A stretch of 64,000 bases of DNA from CAZDXJ01 sp964509475 (GTDB lineage Bacteria > Pseudomonadota > Gammaproteobacteria > Methylococcales > Methylomonadaceae), in the NCBI GenBank assembly GCA_964509475.1, contig CAZDXJ010000001.1, positions 1-64,000 on the forward strand, in the 5' to 3' direction. The notes beneath the pieces are model-generated. The model was not told the DNA's origin. It made no database searches and saw nothing but the letters and a program-made list of their open reading frames with translations. The position numbers and the translations under genes are program-made. Shown piece by piece: positions 1-7,675 of this stretch. Within the stretch, counting starts at the first letter, position 1; each line of letters begins with the position of its first letter.

Positions 1-112
1 GCTGTATTGTAATAATTTAAAATTTATTTTGTCCTTTTTATTGGGGTAGTATAAATGGGGTGGTCGGCAGTACGCACGAATCTCCCAAAAATTGAGCCGA
101 TGTGTCCCTAAC

Positions 113-136
113 AGGGGCGTATTGCAATACGCCCCT
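113..136. repeat. 24-bp perfect palindrome
   Basis: A perfect inverted repeat centred on TTGCAA with arms AGGGGCGTA / TACGCCCCT. A shorter version, with arms GGGCGTATT / AATACGCCC, lies at 37213-37232 just before the alanine dehydrogenase gene. Both are followed by CTAC. This looks like a short interspersed palindrome rather than a regulatory site, because the flanking genes are unrelated. Confidence 0.7.
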
Positions 137-157
137 ACCGCCCTCCTGTAGTTTAAT

Positions 158-240
158 GCAGCCGGTCTGCCAACAGGCAAGGCAGGGGTTTCTTCCGGGG
201 TAACCGGTTCATTTTTCGTAATCGTACAGAGTATAAACAA
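158..240 (+). repeat. dispersed repeat copy (CTGCC/GGCAG palindrome type)
   Basis: Contains the imperfect palindrome GTCTGCCAACAGGCAAGGCAG followed by GGTTCATTTTTCGTAATCGTACAGAGTATA. The same order of elements occurs near 4790-4870, 4966-5060, 47854-47940 and (right part only) 48073-48125. Positions 1-280 otherwise show no gene that I can support. Confidence 0.6.
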
Positions 241-280
241 TCGCCCCGAAGAGGGGTTATGAAAAACGGTTTTTAAGCCC

Positions 281-1717
281 TTGATTGAATTGATCGGAGC
301 GCTGGATCGGCAACTGCATTATGAAGCTTGCCGGATAAAGGATATATTGCGGGGTGACGCACAAATCCTGCGGCAGGATTCAGCATTTATGGGACGGCCG
401 CAGACAAAAATTTATGCGGATGCCGATATCGTCGTCAAGATTCGCGCGGATCTGGCGTTACCGCTTGATGCCGCCCGCGCCTGGGTGCAGGAGCAATTGG
501 CCAAGGAACGCCGCTTACAGGTGCATCATGCTTATAAAACCTGGTTTATACAAAGCAATGGCGGTTCTTGCCGAATAGGTAGTATTGTCCCTCGCTTGAC
601 GCCTTTACATCGCATCTGTCAGCACAAGCCGGAGTCGGATACGGCGCGGCAACATTATCGGCATCTATTGAATGCGTTGTTCCAGATGTATTTTACATTG
701 GTAAAAGAACACGCCACGAAACTGGATGAAGGTTTGTCCAATTTTGGTCTCGATGAACAAGATCAAATATATTATCTGGACGATGAGTTCTATGCCTGGG
801 ACAACGGTGTGGCATTGGCGGTAATGACCGGGGTTTTTCTGCGCAGTATCCCCTGGCTGGATACGGATTTTGTCGGCCAAATGGGACGGGATTTGCGTAT
901 GCAAATGCTGCCGGACTTTCCTGACATCATTCCAGAGTTTGCAAGCCATTTGGATGGGGTGTTTATGCCGGATGCCGGAAAGGAAGGTTTACGCATCGCG
1001 CTGGTTGCAGCGTTATTGGAGCGCACAGCCAGGTCTCAGCATCGTCCTGCCCCAACACAGCAACGCTATTGGGCGATTCTCGCTGATATTCATGCCAATG
1101 CAACGGCGCTGGATCGGGCGCTGGATTTTTATCAGGAGCAAGGTATCCAGCAAGGTTTGGTTTTGGGCGATATGGTCGGTTATGGCCCGGATCCAAAAAA
1201 CTGTATTGAAAGGCTGGCTGAGTGCGGTTTTATGATTATCAAGGGTAATCACGATCAAGCCGTGGCTACCGGCTGTACCGAAACCGGGTTTTCAGACAGC
1301 GCCCGTTTCGTGATCGACTGGACTTGTCAACAATTGTCCGGGTCTTATCGGCAGTGGCTGGGCGATTTACCGGCTTGTGTGCATTTGGATGAATTGGGCA
1401 TGGCGGTGCATGGCGCTCCCATTGATCCGGATTTTTTCAATGCCTATATCTATATATAGACCTATGCCGATAACCTGGATTGCTTGCAACGCAGACAGAT
1501 TCGTTTTTGTTTTCATGGCCATTCTCATATGGCAGGCGCCTATGTCCATACTCAAACCGATGTTCGGCAACACCGTACCGGTGACTGCATTACACTTGGA
1601 GATTGCAGGCATGCCTTGATTTCTCCTGGATCGGTAGGCCAGCCCAGAAACGGTTGCAAGCAGGCGTAATGCGCCATTTATGATAAAAGACAACAGGTGA
1701 TACAGCAATTTTCTTTT
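281..1717 (+). pseudogene. metallophosphoesterase, broken by two in-frame stops
   Basis: The frame encodes an N-terminal segment of about 260 residues with no family I can name, then a calcineurin-like phosphoesterase domain: ILADIHANATALDRAL (metal-binding D-x-H), GDMVGYGPDP, IKGNHDQA and, after a break, CFHGHSHMAGAY (the GHxH motif). A TAG codon at 1457-1459 sits between the NHD and GHSH motifs, and the frame continues without a shift. A TAA at 1667-1669 interrupts a second conserved stretch, SPGSVGQPRN...(stop)CAIYDKRQQ. The tail then runs into a dispersed repeat. The only possible start is a TTG at 281 without a convincing ribosome binding site, so the 5' end may be damaged too. A full-length enzyme would need two readthroughs; I call it a pseudogene. 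Sequencing error is less likely because there are two separate nonsense codons. Confidence 0.8.
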
Positions 1718-1719
1718 GG

Positions 1720-1812
1720 CGAAAAAGCTGAACAGGAAACTTTCGTGATGTTCGTGTTTTTCGTGGTTCCAAAATCGTGTTCCTGTTTTGCAGGAACCAC
1801 GAATAAACACGA
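1720..1812 (+). repeat. ACGAA-type dispersed repeat copy
   Basis: Contains GAACAGGAAACTTTCGTGAT and GTTCGTGTTTTTCGTGG followed by GTTCC. Near-identical text occurs at 4716-4762, and inverted at 47088-47135. It replaces the expected 3' end of the broken metallophosphoesterase gene. Confidence 0.6.
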
Positions 1813-1880
1813 ATGCACACGAATGATTCGGGTTTGATAAATCCGTGTTCATTCGGGATTCAGCCCTGTAAGGGCGGGTC

Positions 1881-1960
1881 AAGCGTAGCGGGCCCGCCCT
1901 GGGCAACGAAGTGCCGTTTCAGGGTATTGGCCGATCCGCTTCGCTTAATCAGCCCTGCGC
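1881..1960 (+). repeat. 80-nt repeat, copy 1
   Basis: Matches 2054-2133 at 76 of 80 positions by my alignment. The unit is itself an imperfect inverted repeat: its start AAGCGTAGCGG...CCGCC resembles the reverse complement of its end GGCCGATCCGCTTCGCTT. It has no coding potential that fits a known family. The stretch 1813-2173 holds these repeats and no gene. Confidence 0.75.
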
Positions 1961-1985
1961 TGTGTCGTATTCATGGTTCTGCGCT

Positions 1986-2003
1986 GTGCGGATAAATCCG
2001 CAC
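1986..2003. repeat. short palindrome, GTGCGGAT...ATCCGCAC type
   Basis: Inverted repeat GTGCGGATAAATCCGCAC followed by CTAC. The same core recurs at 5089-5104, and as a larger hairpin at 47980-48026. It is one of several short palindromes scattered through the gene-free parts of this window. Confidence 0.6.
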
Positions 2004-2053
2004 CTACTCCATTCAATATTTGTTTTTACGGGATATGTCCTGCTCAGCCCTGT

Positions 2054-2133
2054 AAGCGTAGCGGATCCGCCCTGGGCAACGAAGTGCCGTTTCAGGGCAT
2101 TGGCCGATCCGCTTCGCTTAATCGGCCCTGCGC
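2054..2133 (+). repeat. 80-nt repeat, copy 2
   Basis: Second copy of the unit at 1881-1960 in the same orientation, differing at four positions. It ends 40 nt before the stop codon of the response regulator gene. A more degenerate relative (TGGGCAATGAAATGCC...GGCCGATCCGTTGCGCTCC) lies at 2890-2938 inside the kinase 3' end. Confidence 0.75.
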
Positions 2134-2173
2134 AACACCGTGTTCCTGTTTTGACACGGACGCACATTGATTC

Positions 2174-2878
2174 TTAGGTCAGGATTCTTTCAAGGCGATA
2201 GCCGTGCAGATAAATACTTTTTAATTGCAAACCGCGTTCGCCAAGTTGCAGTTTCTTGCGCATACGGCTGATGCACATATCCACGGAACGTGTATCCAGA
2301 ACTGTTTGGATGCCCCAGACTTCGCGTAATAACTCTTCCCTGGAAACAATCTGGTCGATGCGCCTGAAAAAATAAACCGCCAATGTATATTCCCTGTGAG
2401 TCAGGGCGATGGGTTGACCTTTGTAACGGATGCAATGGTTTTGTTGATCAATGCAAAAACCGGTCTCAGTCGTCAGATCGGTATCCGGATGAATAGCGTT
2501 ACAACGCCGTGCCAGAGCCTGGATACGCGCCAGAACTTCATCGCGGTATACAGGCTTGACCAGATAATCGTCAGCGCCTTCGTGCAAGGCTTGCACGATA
2601 TCTTCCTGGGCATTTCGTCCGGTCATGAATAATACGGCCGGACACCAGCCCAAATGCTGCCGTATCCAGCGCAACAACGCCAGGCCGCTGATATCAGGCA
2701 AATTCCAGTCAATAATAACAAGATGAAAAGGAGCTTGTGCTTTCAGAAGTTCGATCATGTCGGCACCTGTCATCCGATGTTGGTATGAATGCTGTTCTTG
2801 TTGCAACCAGACAGCCAGCAAATCGGCCAGCAAGATATCATCTTCTGCAATGGCGATATTCAATTGTAATGGATTCAT
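2174..2878 (-). CDS. OmpR/PhoB-family response regulator
   Basis: Two-domain transcription factor of 234 aa. The receiver domain (about residues 6-120) has the acidic pair D13-D14, the phosphoacceptor D57 in IIDWNLPD, the conserved T86 in FMTGR and K108 in VKPVY. The winged-helix DNA-binding domain follows (about 135-232), with LTHREYTLAVYFF and the recognition part RSVDMCISRMRKKL. All catalytic residues are present, so this half of the two-component pair looks functional. Its ATG overlaps the stop of the upstream kinase gene (ATGA), which implies translational coupling. The cognate kinase is broken (2875-4516), so its phosphorylation source is uncertain. Target genes cannot be deduced. Confidence 0.92.
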   Translation of the reverse strand: MNPLQLNIAIAEDDILLADLLAVWLQQEQHSYQHRMTGADMIELLKAQAPFHLVIIDWNLPDISGLALLRWIRQHLGWCPAVLFMTGRNAQEDIVQALHEGADDYLVKPVYRDEVLARIQALARRCNAIHPDTDLTTETGFCIDQQNHCIRYKGQPIALTHREYTLAVYFFRRIDQIVSREELLREVWGIQTVLDTRSVDMCISRMRKKLQLGERGLQLKSIYLHGYRLERILT

Positions 2879-3939
2879 GCGGTTCCACCTTGGGCAATGA
2901 AATGCCTTTCCATATCTTTGGCCGATCCGTTGCGCTCCTGTCTGCCACCAAGCAGGTGATCGGCTCTACGGTACCAACAGCGGTTCCCCCCAATGGTCGA
3001 TTTATTTTTCACATTCATGCAAGAGTATACAGTCTGTTGGATAGCAAGCCCGTGAACGGTTACTATTATATTCAGGTTGTTGTGTTGTGTACGCGGCAAC
3101 TCAATCCAGAAAATAGTGCCTGTTGGCGTATTGTTTTTAAAGCCAATAGAGCCGCCCATTTTGTCCATAAGCATTTTTGCAATCGCCAGGCCGAGTCCTT
3201 GACCCGCAATCGTTTCCGGTCTATCTAGCAGGCGCTGAAACGGTTGAAATAACGGCACCTTGTTTTTGTCAATTCCTGAGCCATTGTCTTCTATAAAAAG
3301 AGATACCGTCGATGGCTTGATCTCTGACCTGACAAGAATGTATCCCGATTTGCGATTGTATTTTATTGCGTTCGTTAACAGATTCAACAGGACTTGATGC
3401 AAATAAACCGGATTTGCCTTGACAAACACAGAACTGGATACTTGATTTTTTACGGAAATTCCGGCTTGTTTTGCCTGTTGTTCGATATTTTGTAAAATTT
3501 CTTTAATTATTTTTGTTAAATCGACATCTCCGATGCTTTGTATACGGTTTTTGGGATTGTTGTCGTTGAAATCCATTATGTCATTGATAATATACAACAT
3601 ACGTTGCGTAGATGCCGCAATATGCTGGATGTAGTTGCGTTGTTGTTCAACAGAGAGTCTTGTTTGCAGTAATTCACAAAATCCTGAAATCACGTTCAGC
3701 GGTGTACGCAGTTCGTGATCCATAACCGACAAGAGATAGGACTTGAAATGACTGTTGGTTTCGGCGCGTATTTTGGCTTGCTGAAGATCGGCCAACAGGG
3801 TTTTGCGTTCTCTCAGATCGCGCAGGATGGTTGTAAAAAAATGTTCTCCAGCATTGGAAGTCCAATGACTGTAAGACAATTCAACGGGAATATATTGTTG
3901 ATTTTTATGTACCGCCCAGGTTTCGATCAAGCGTTTCAT
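2875..3939 (-). pseudogene. sensor histidine kinase, 3' fragment (PAS end, HisKA, HATPase)
   Basis: Kinase core: dimerisation and phosphoacceptor domain with MDHELRTPLNVISGF, then an ATPase domain with LLNLLTNAIKYN (N box), FIEDNGSGIDK (G1) and AGQGLGLAIAKMLM (G2). The apparent Met start falls inside a PAS domain. Reading upstream in the same frame gives IIPKPERTKHQQGLQKLLSG, up to a frameshift near 4016-4026, where the frame of the next fragment takes over. The domain should end near FWIELPRTQ; the last roughly 60 residues are translated from a dispersed repeat (about 2880-3060). It overlaps the response regulator start by ATGA. It might be expressed as a truncated kinase from an internal start, but more likely it is a non-functional remnant. 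Confidence 0.8.
2880..3062 (+). repeat. dispersed repeat copy embedded in the kinase 3' end
   Basis: Contains CTGTCTGCCACCAAGCAGGTG, GGTCGATTTATTTTTCACAT and GAGTATACAGTCTGTTGGAT, then CAAGCCCGTGAACGGT. It is closely parallel to 4966-5070, where the order is TCTGCCGTCAGGCAG, GCGATTCATTTTCCACATCC, GAGTATGCAGTCTGTTGGAT and CAAGCCCGGTGAACGGT. The repeat supplies the C-terminal codons of the kinase fragment. Confidence 0.65.
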
Positions 3940-3994
3940 TGATACAAGGTTTCCGCTTAGAAGTTTTTGCAGGCCTTGTTGATGTTTCGTCCTC

Positions 3995-4516
3995 TCAGGC
4001 TTGGGGATAATATGCAGGATTGACCATTTCCTGAAAATTATAACCGAGAAGATGCTCGGCCCCCTTGTTCCAGAAAACGATGCGGCCTTGTGGATTGATG
4101 GTAATGACCGCGTCCGACAGGGTATTGGCGATGCTTAAAAAGGGTTGATCTTTCCAGGACAGTGTTTTGATGTATCGGGCAATGGATCGGCCATGCTGAA
4201 TTTGCAGTAATACTTCATTGATAAAGGCGGCTTTGTTCAGATGGGTTATGTTGTTGTCCAGTAACAACACCGGAATGTGAAGCCGTTCCGGTTTTTCGTG
4301 CAGACGACGAATGATTTCCTGGTCATCCGGCTGCATGGCAAAGTCTGCTTCCAATAACACAATATCGGCTTTAAATCGGGAGAATACTGTTTCAATATTT
4401 TCGCCTCCGGCAAGGCAGTGACAGCGAAATTTACGGGATTCCAGCAGTGTGCGATAAGTGTTCAGTATGAATTTGTCCGGGCCAGATAACAGCACGCGGT
4501 ATTGGCAATCGGGCAT
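3995..4516 (-). pseudogene. sensor kinase, 5' fragment (pseudo-receiver and start of PAS)
   Basis: N-terminal part of the kinase whose catalytic half is at 2875-3939. Residues 5-120 resemble a receiver domain, but the phosphoacceptor position reads E56 (IVLLEADF) instead of Asp, so it is a degenerate or pseudo-receiver. Residues 128-170 begin a PAS domain: SIANTLSDAVITINPQGRIVFWNKGAEHLLGY. The frame ends at VNPAYYPQA, but a one-base shift gives ILHIIPKPERTKHQQG, the normal continuation of a PAS domain into the next fragment. I therefore read the two fragments as one receiver-PAS-HisKA-HATPase kinase split by a frameshift. A sequencing error would restore a full hybrid kinase of about 540 aa. 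Confidence 0.78.
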
Positions 4517-4599
4517 ATTATAATTCTCTGGAGTAATGGCTAAATTGTCTGGGGAATGAATGTATCAGTAAAAAATCTGTTGCTCGTTGCAATATACTG

Positions 4600-4875
4600 C
4601 ACGCGATCAGACCTGCCTGTTGGCAGACAGGTTTGCGGATTTTGAATATCAAATGAATTAACCACGAAAAACACAAAAGATAATGACCACACTTCCTCCT
4701 GAGAAGACGGAAGATGCTGGACAGGAAAACTTTCGTGATGTTCGTGGCTTTTTGTAGTTCCAAAAAGAAAGCTTGCCGGGCGGTTCCGGCAAACCTGTCT
4801 GCAACAGGCAGGCGTTTCGTCCCGATGGTTGCTTCATTTTCCGCATTCGTAATCCTATAGAGTATATACATAATG
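4600..4875 (+). repeat. composite dispersed repeat (palindrome, ACGAA block, palindrome)
   Basis: Order of parts: the palindrome ACCTGCCTGTTGGCAGACAGG (4611-4631), a block AACCACGAAAAACACAAAAG...CTTTCGTGATGTTCGTGG (4658-4746), the palindrome CCTGTCTGCAACAGGCAGG (4794-4812), then CCGATGGTTGCTTCATTTTC and GAGTATATACATA. The ACGAA block matches 47088-47178 in inverted orientation over about 90 nt. Long open frames run through the area on both strands but show no family motif. The stretch 4517-5239 holds repeats and no supported gene. Confidence 0.7.
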
Positions 4876-4965
4876 AATAGCTTGAAAAATGTAATATTTT
4901 GTAACAAAGCAGAAATTACATACCATGCGGAATGGCACGACCATCGAATGCGGTGGTTCCGGCAG

Positions 4966-5104
4966 ACTTGTCTGCCGTCAGGCAGGCGTGTTGTCCCGAT
5001 GGGCGATTCATTTTCCACATCCGTGCAGAGTATGCAGTCTGTTGGATACCAAGCCCGGTGAACGGTCATTTACAGCTATGGGTATAAATGCGGATAAATC
5101 CGCA
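4966..5104 (+). repeat. dispersed repeat copy with terminal palindrome
   Basis: Starts with TTGTCTGCCGTCAGGCAGG, followed by the TTCATTTTCCACATCCGTGC and GAGTATGCAGTCTGTTGGAT parts found also at 2994-3062. It ends with the short palindrome TGCGGATAAATCCGCA (5089-5104), also seen at 1986 and 47980. Confidence 0.65.
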
Positions 5105-5239
5105 CCTACAGCGATTGCTCAATTTAACAGGATTCCCCGGCTTGTGATTGCAAGCTTTTGGGAGGCAACATTTATTGAATGGATAGGCAGGTATTTGTCC
5201 CACGCACTGGCTGGCGTGGGACGGTTTTGAAAAAAGCGT

Positions 5240-6220
5240 CTAACTGCTTGTATTGTTCTCATCTTCTTCTTTTTTGGACTGCATGTACCAGGTAAAGAAA
5301 AAGTAAAGGACGGCAATTCCGGCACCGGTATAAACGATATAAGGAATGTAGCTGGCAATTTCGGTGGGTTTGTTGGTATCCGGGAACTGGAATTTGGTCA
5401 GGGTCCCCAGACTGGGGTCGTTGATATCGATGCTGATTGAATCCGCAGACAGACCAATCAGTTGGACTTCACCGCCATCAAACGGTTTGTAGTTGCGGGT
5501 GGTTTCGTCTTTGATATTGGGGAAGATTGGCGTTGCGCTGAATTTGGCGATGCCGCCCAGGGCGCGGGCCAGATCTTTTTCAATTTGATCCAGCGATTTT
5601 CCATCTGTTTTGACCGAGACCGGTTCTTTATTGCTAATGCGTACGGTTATTGTACCGCCGGATGCGTTTTTGGGTTTTCCAGGATTGAATTCGGCAATAT
5701 TTTCCACGTCCGCCGCGTAGACGATATCGATAGCAATACCTACATTGGCGGCGCTGAAGGTTTTACCCATCAAGTCATAGGTTAGTTCCTGGTTGGAATA
5801 ATCCCGAAACGTCAAATCCGTGAAGTCAAATCCCTGGTTATTGCTGAGAATAACCTCTTCCTTGCCTTCCGGTTGCTGTACATTGGCACCCCGCCAACTG
5901 GGATAAAGATATTCCATGGCGTCATTCAAGGCAATGACAATTTTTTTGCCAATTTCAGTGCCGACGGTCGGGTGGGGTTTGTCGGGTCCTTGAATAAAGG
6001 TAAGACCGGTGGAGCGGTAGGTCAAGCCACCGTCAATACGCCATGTGACCGTATAAGAGAAAAGTGTTTCACCGTTTTTCTTGGGCGTACCGGTATGTAT
6101 TCGAATCTGATCCTGGTTGGCGGGTGTCGTGGGGGCTGAGACAGCCGGCTGGCTCATGGCGGTAAGTGCGAAGGCACCGATTAGCGAGAGACCATAATAT
6201 TTATTCTTTTTTTTCATCAT
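5240..6220 (-). CDS. exported, C-terminally membrane-anchored protein of unknown function
   Basis: I do not recognise the family. The product begins with a lysine-rich signal peptide (GLSLIGAFALTAMSQPAVSA, cleavage expected after residue 28 or so). A long, probably beta-rich extracytoplasmic domain follows without cysteine pairs or known catalytic motifs. Near the C-terminus there is one hydrophobic helix (IPYIVYTGAGIAVLYFFFTW) and a short charged tail (QSKKEEDENN). This predicts a periplasmic domain held in the inner membrane by a C-terminal anchor. Three adjacent start codons (GTG, ATG, ATG) follow a good GAGGAAG ribosome binding site; the second or third is best spaced. It stands alone, with repeats downstream and mtaB upstream on the same strand. 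Confidence 0.75.
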   Translation of the reverse strand: MMKKKNKYYGLSLIGAFALTAMSQPAVSAPTTPANQDQIRIHTGTPKKNGETLFSYTVTWRIDGGLTYRSTGLTFIQGPDKPHPTVGTEIGKKIVIALNDAMEYLYPSWRGANVQQPEGKEEVILSNNQGFDFTDLTFRDYSNQELTYDLMGKTFSAANVGIAIDIVYAADVENIAEFNPGKPKNASGGTITVRISNKEPVSVKTDGKSLDQIEKDLARALGGIAKFSATPIFPNIKDETTRNYKPFDGGEVQLIGLSADSISIDINDPSLGTLTKFQFPDTNKPTEIASYIPYIVYTGAGIAVLYFFFTWYMQSKKEEDENNTSS

Positions 6221-6285
6221 CACTTCCTCATAAATACACGTACTCTATAACACTATCATACATAGGGTAATAGTGCCAAAATTAT

Positions 6286-7581
6286 TCAGTTTTGTCCGCT
6301 TTGTGATGCAAAAATAAATTCCTTATCAATGGCTAACAACAGCACTGGCACAATTTTGTTTTCCAGAGTATCGTGATTGGTAATCTCATAACCGGTTCTC
6401 AGGTAATTGGGTGTATAACCGAAAATCATGCGCTTGCTGTCTGTCAGTGTTTTGTACTGACCTTCCCATAGAACCGGAAAGGTTTTACCTAAATTACGTT
6501 CAAAAAAGGCTTGTTGCATTTGGCGGGCGATTTCATGCAGTTGCCGGCTGCGGTGTTTTTTTGTTTCATTGTTGACTTGGGCGGGCAAGCGTGCCGCTTT
6601 TGTACCCTGGCGGGCGGAGTAGGTGAAAATATGCAAATTTCCGAATCCGATTTCGCGGATATTGGCAAGGCTTTGTTGCCATTCGTATTCTGTTTCCCCC
6701 GGAAAGCCGACAATGATGTCGGTTGTCAGGTTAAAATCGGCGATATACTGACGCGCCTGCCTTGCCATTTGGCTGAAGTCCCGGATGTTGCATCGGCGTG
6801 CCATGCGTTTTAACACGCTGTCACAGCCGCTTTGCAATGGTAGATGCAAATGGGGCATCAAACGCGGATTGCTGAACAAGGCAAAAAAATCATCCGACAA
6901 TTCCCAGGGTTCCAGTGAACCCAGACGCAAGCGGGGTATATCGGTATTTTGTAAAATATGTTCGATTAAGTCCACCAGGTTGCTGTTGATATCGGAGCCG
7001 TATCCGCCCAGATGCACGCCGGTCAGAATGACTTCCTGGATGCCTTGCTGATGCAAGCCGTTGATTTCATCGATGAGGGTTTGTAACGGGCGGCTGCGTT
7101 CTTCGCCCCGGGCTAGCGTGACGATACAAAAACTGCACCGGTAACGGCAGCCATCCTGCACCTTGACGAAGGCTCTTTGGCGGCCACGGCGAAACAGCGA
7201 AACCTCGCCCGGCGCTGTTGACATTGCAGGCATATCGTGTCCTTCCAGTTGTTCCAGAGCCATTTTTACCAGTTGATGTTTGTCCTTGTTCGGGACAACC
7301 CGATCAACCCCCAGGATTTCCGCGGCTTGGCCGGGTTGCAAGGTCGCATAACAACCACTGACCACCAGTTTGGCTGTCGGGTTGTCACGGTGCAGCCGGC
7401 GTAAGGATTGCCGTGATTTGCGCACGGCTTCCTGGGTGACGGCACAGGAATTTAATACGATGAGCCGGGCCTCTTGCGGGTTTTTCGTTATTGAGTGGCC
7501 GGCCTGTTGAAATTCCTGGGCCCAGGACTCCAGTTCGGCTTCGTTCAAGCGGCAGCCTAGTGTTTGTAAATGAATTGGCAT
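6286..7581 (-). CDS. mtaB: tRNA N6-threonylcarbamoyladenosine-37 C2-methylthiotransferase MtaB
   Basis: Radical SAM methylthiotransferase that converts t6A37 to ms2t6A37 in ANN-decoding tRNAs. The N-terminal UPF0004 domain carries the three auxiliary-cluster cysteines C10 (TLGCRLN), C46 (NSCAVT) and C77 (VSGCYAT). The radical SAM cluster C145-x3-C149-x2-C152 lies in DGCRYRCSFC. A TRAM-like C-terminal part (about 370-425) follows. The length of 431 aa is normal. The LGCRLN start and the overall pattern separate it from MiaB and RimO, though family assignment within this group rests on similarity. It is monocistronic, with the sulfatase-like gene on the same strand about 95 nt upstream. Confidence 0.9.
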   Translation of the reverse strand: MPIHLQTLGCRLNEAELESWAQEFQQAGHSITKNPQEARLIVLNSCAVTQEAVRKSRQSLRRLHRDNPTAKLVVSGCYATLQPGQAAEILGVDRVVPNKDKHQLVKMALEQLEGHDMPAMSTAPGEVSLFRRGRQRAFVKVQDGCRYRCSFCIVTLARGEERSRPLQTLIDEINGLHQQGIQEVILTGVHLGGYGSDINSNLVDLIEHILQNTDIPRLRLGSLEPWELSDDFFALFSNPRLMPHLHLPLQSGCDSVLKRMARRCNIRDFSQMARQARQYIADFNLTTDIIVGFPGETEYEWQQSLANIREIGFGNLHIFTYSARQGTKAARLPAQVNNETKKHRSRQLHEIARQMQQAFFERNLGKTFPVLWEGQYKTLTDSKRMIFGYTPNYLRTGYEITNHDTLENKIVPVLLLAIDKEFIFASQSGQN

Positions 7582-7675
7582 AAGAATACACAGGGATTAA
7601 AAATTTTCTGATTATCGCATGGCTTCATCGAACCTGGGAGATTGTAATGACTGATTTGGCAAGGGCTGTGAATGG

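Noticed and set aside
1367..1906. Minus-strand open frame of 179 codons over the end of the metallophosphoesterase
   Set aside because: It is antisense to conserved phosphoesterase motifs and extends into repeat sequence; no family resemblance.
4518..5069. Long open frames (up to 183 codons) on both strands between the kinase and the exported-protein gene
   Set aside because: They run through dispersed repeats, contain no domain motif, and similar translations arise from the copies near 47 kb. They are repeat shadows.
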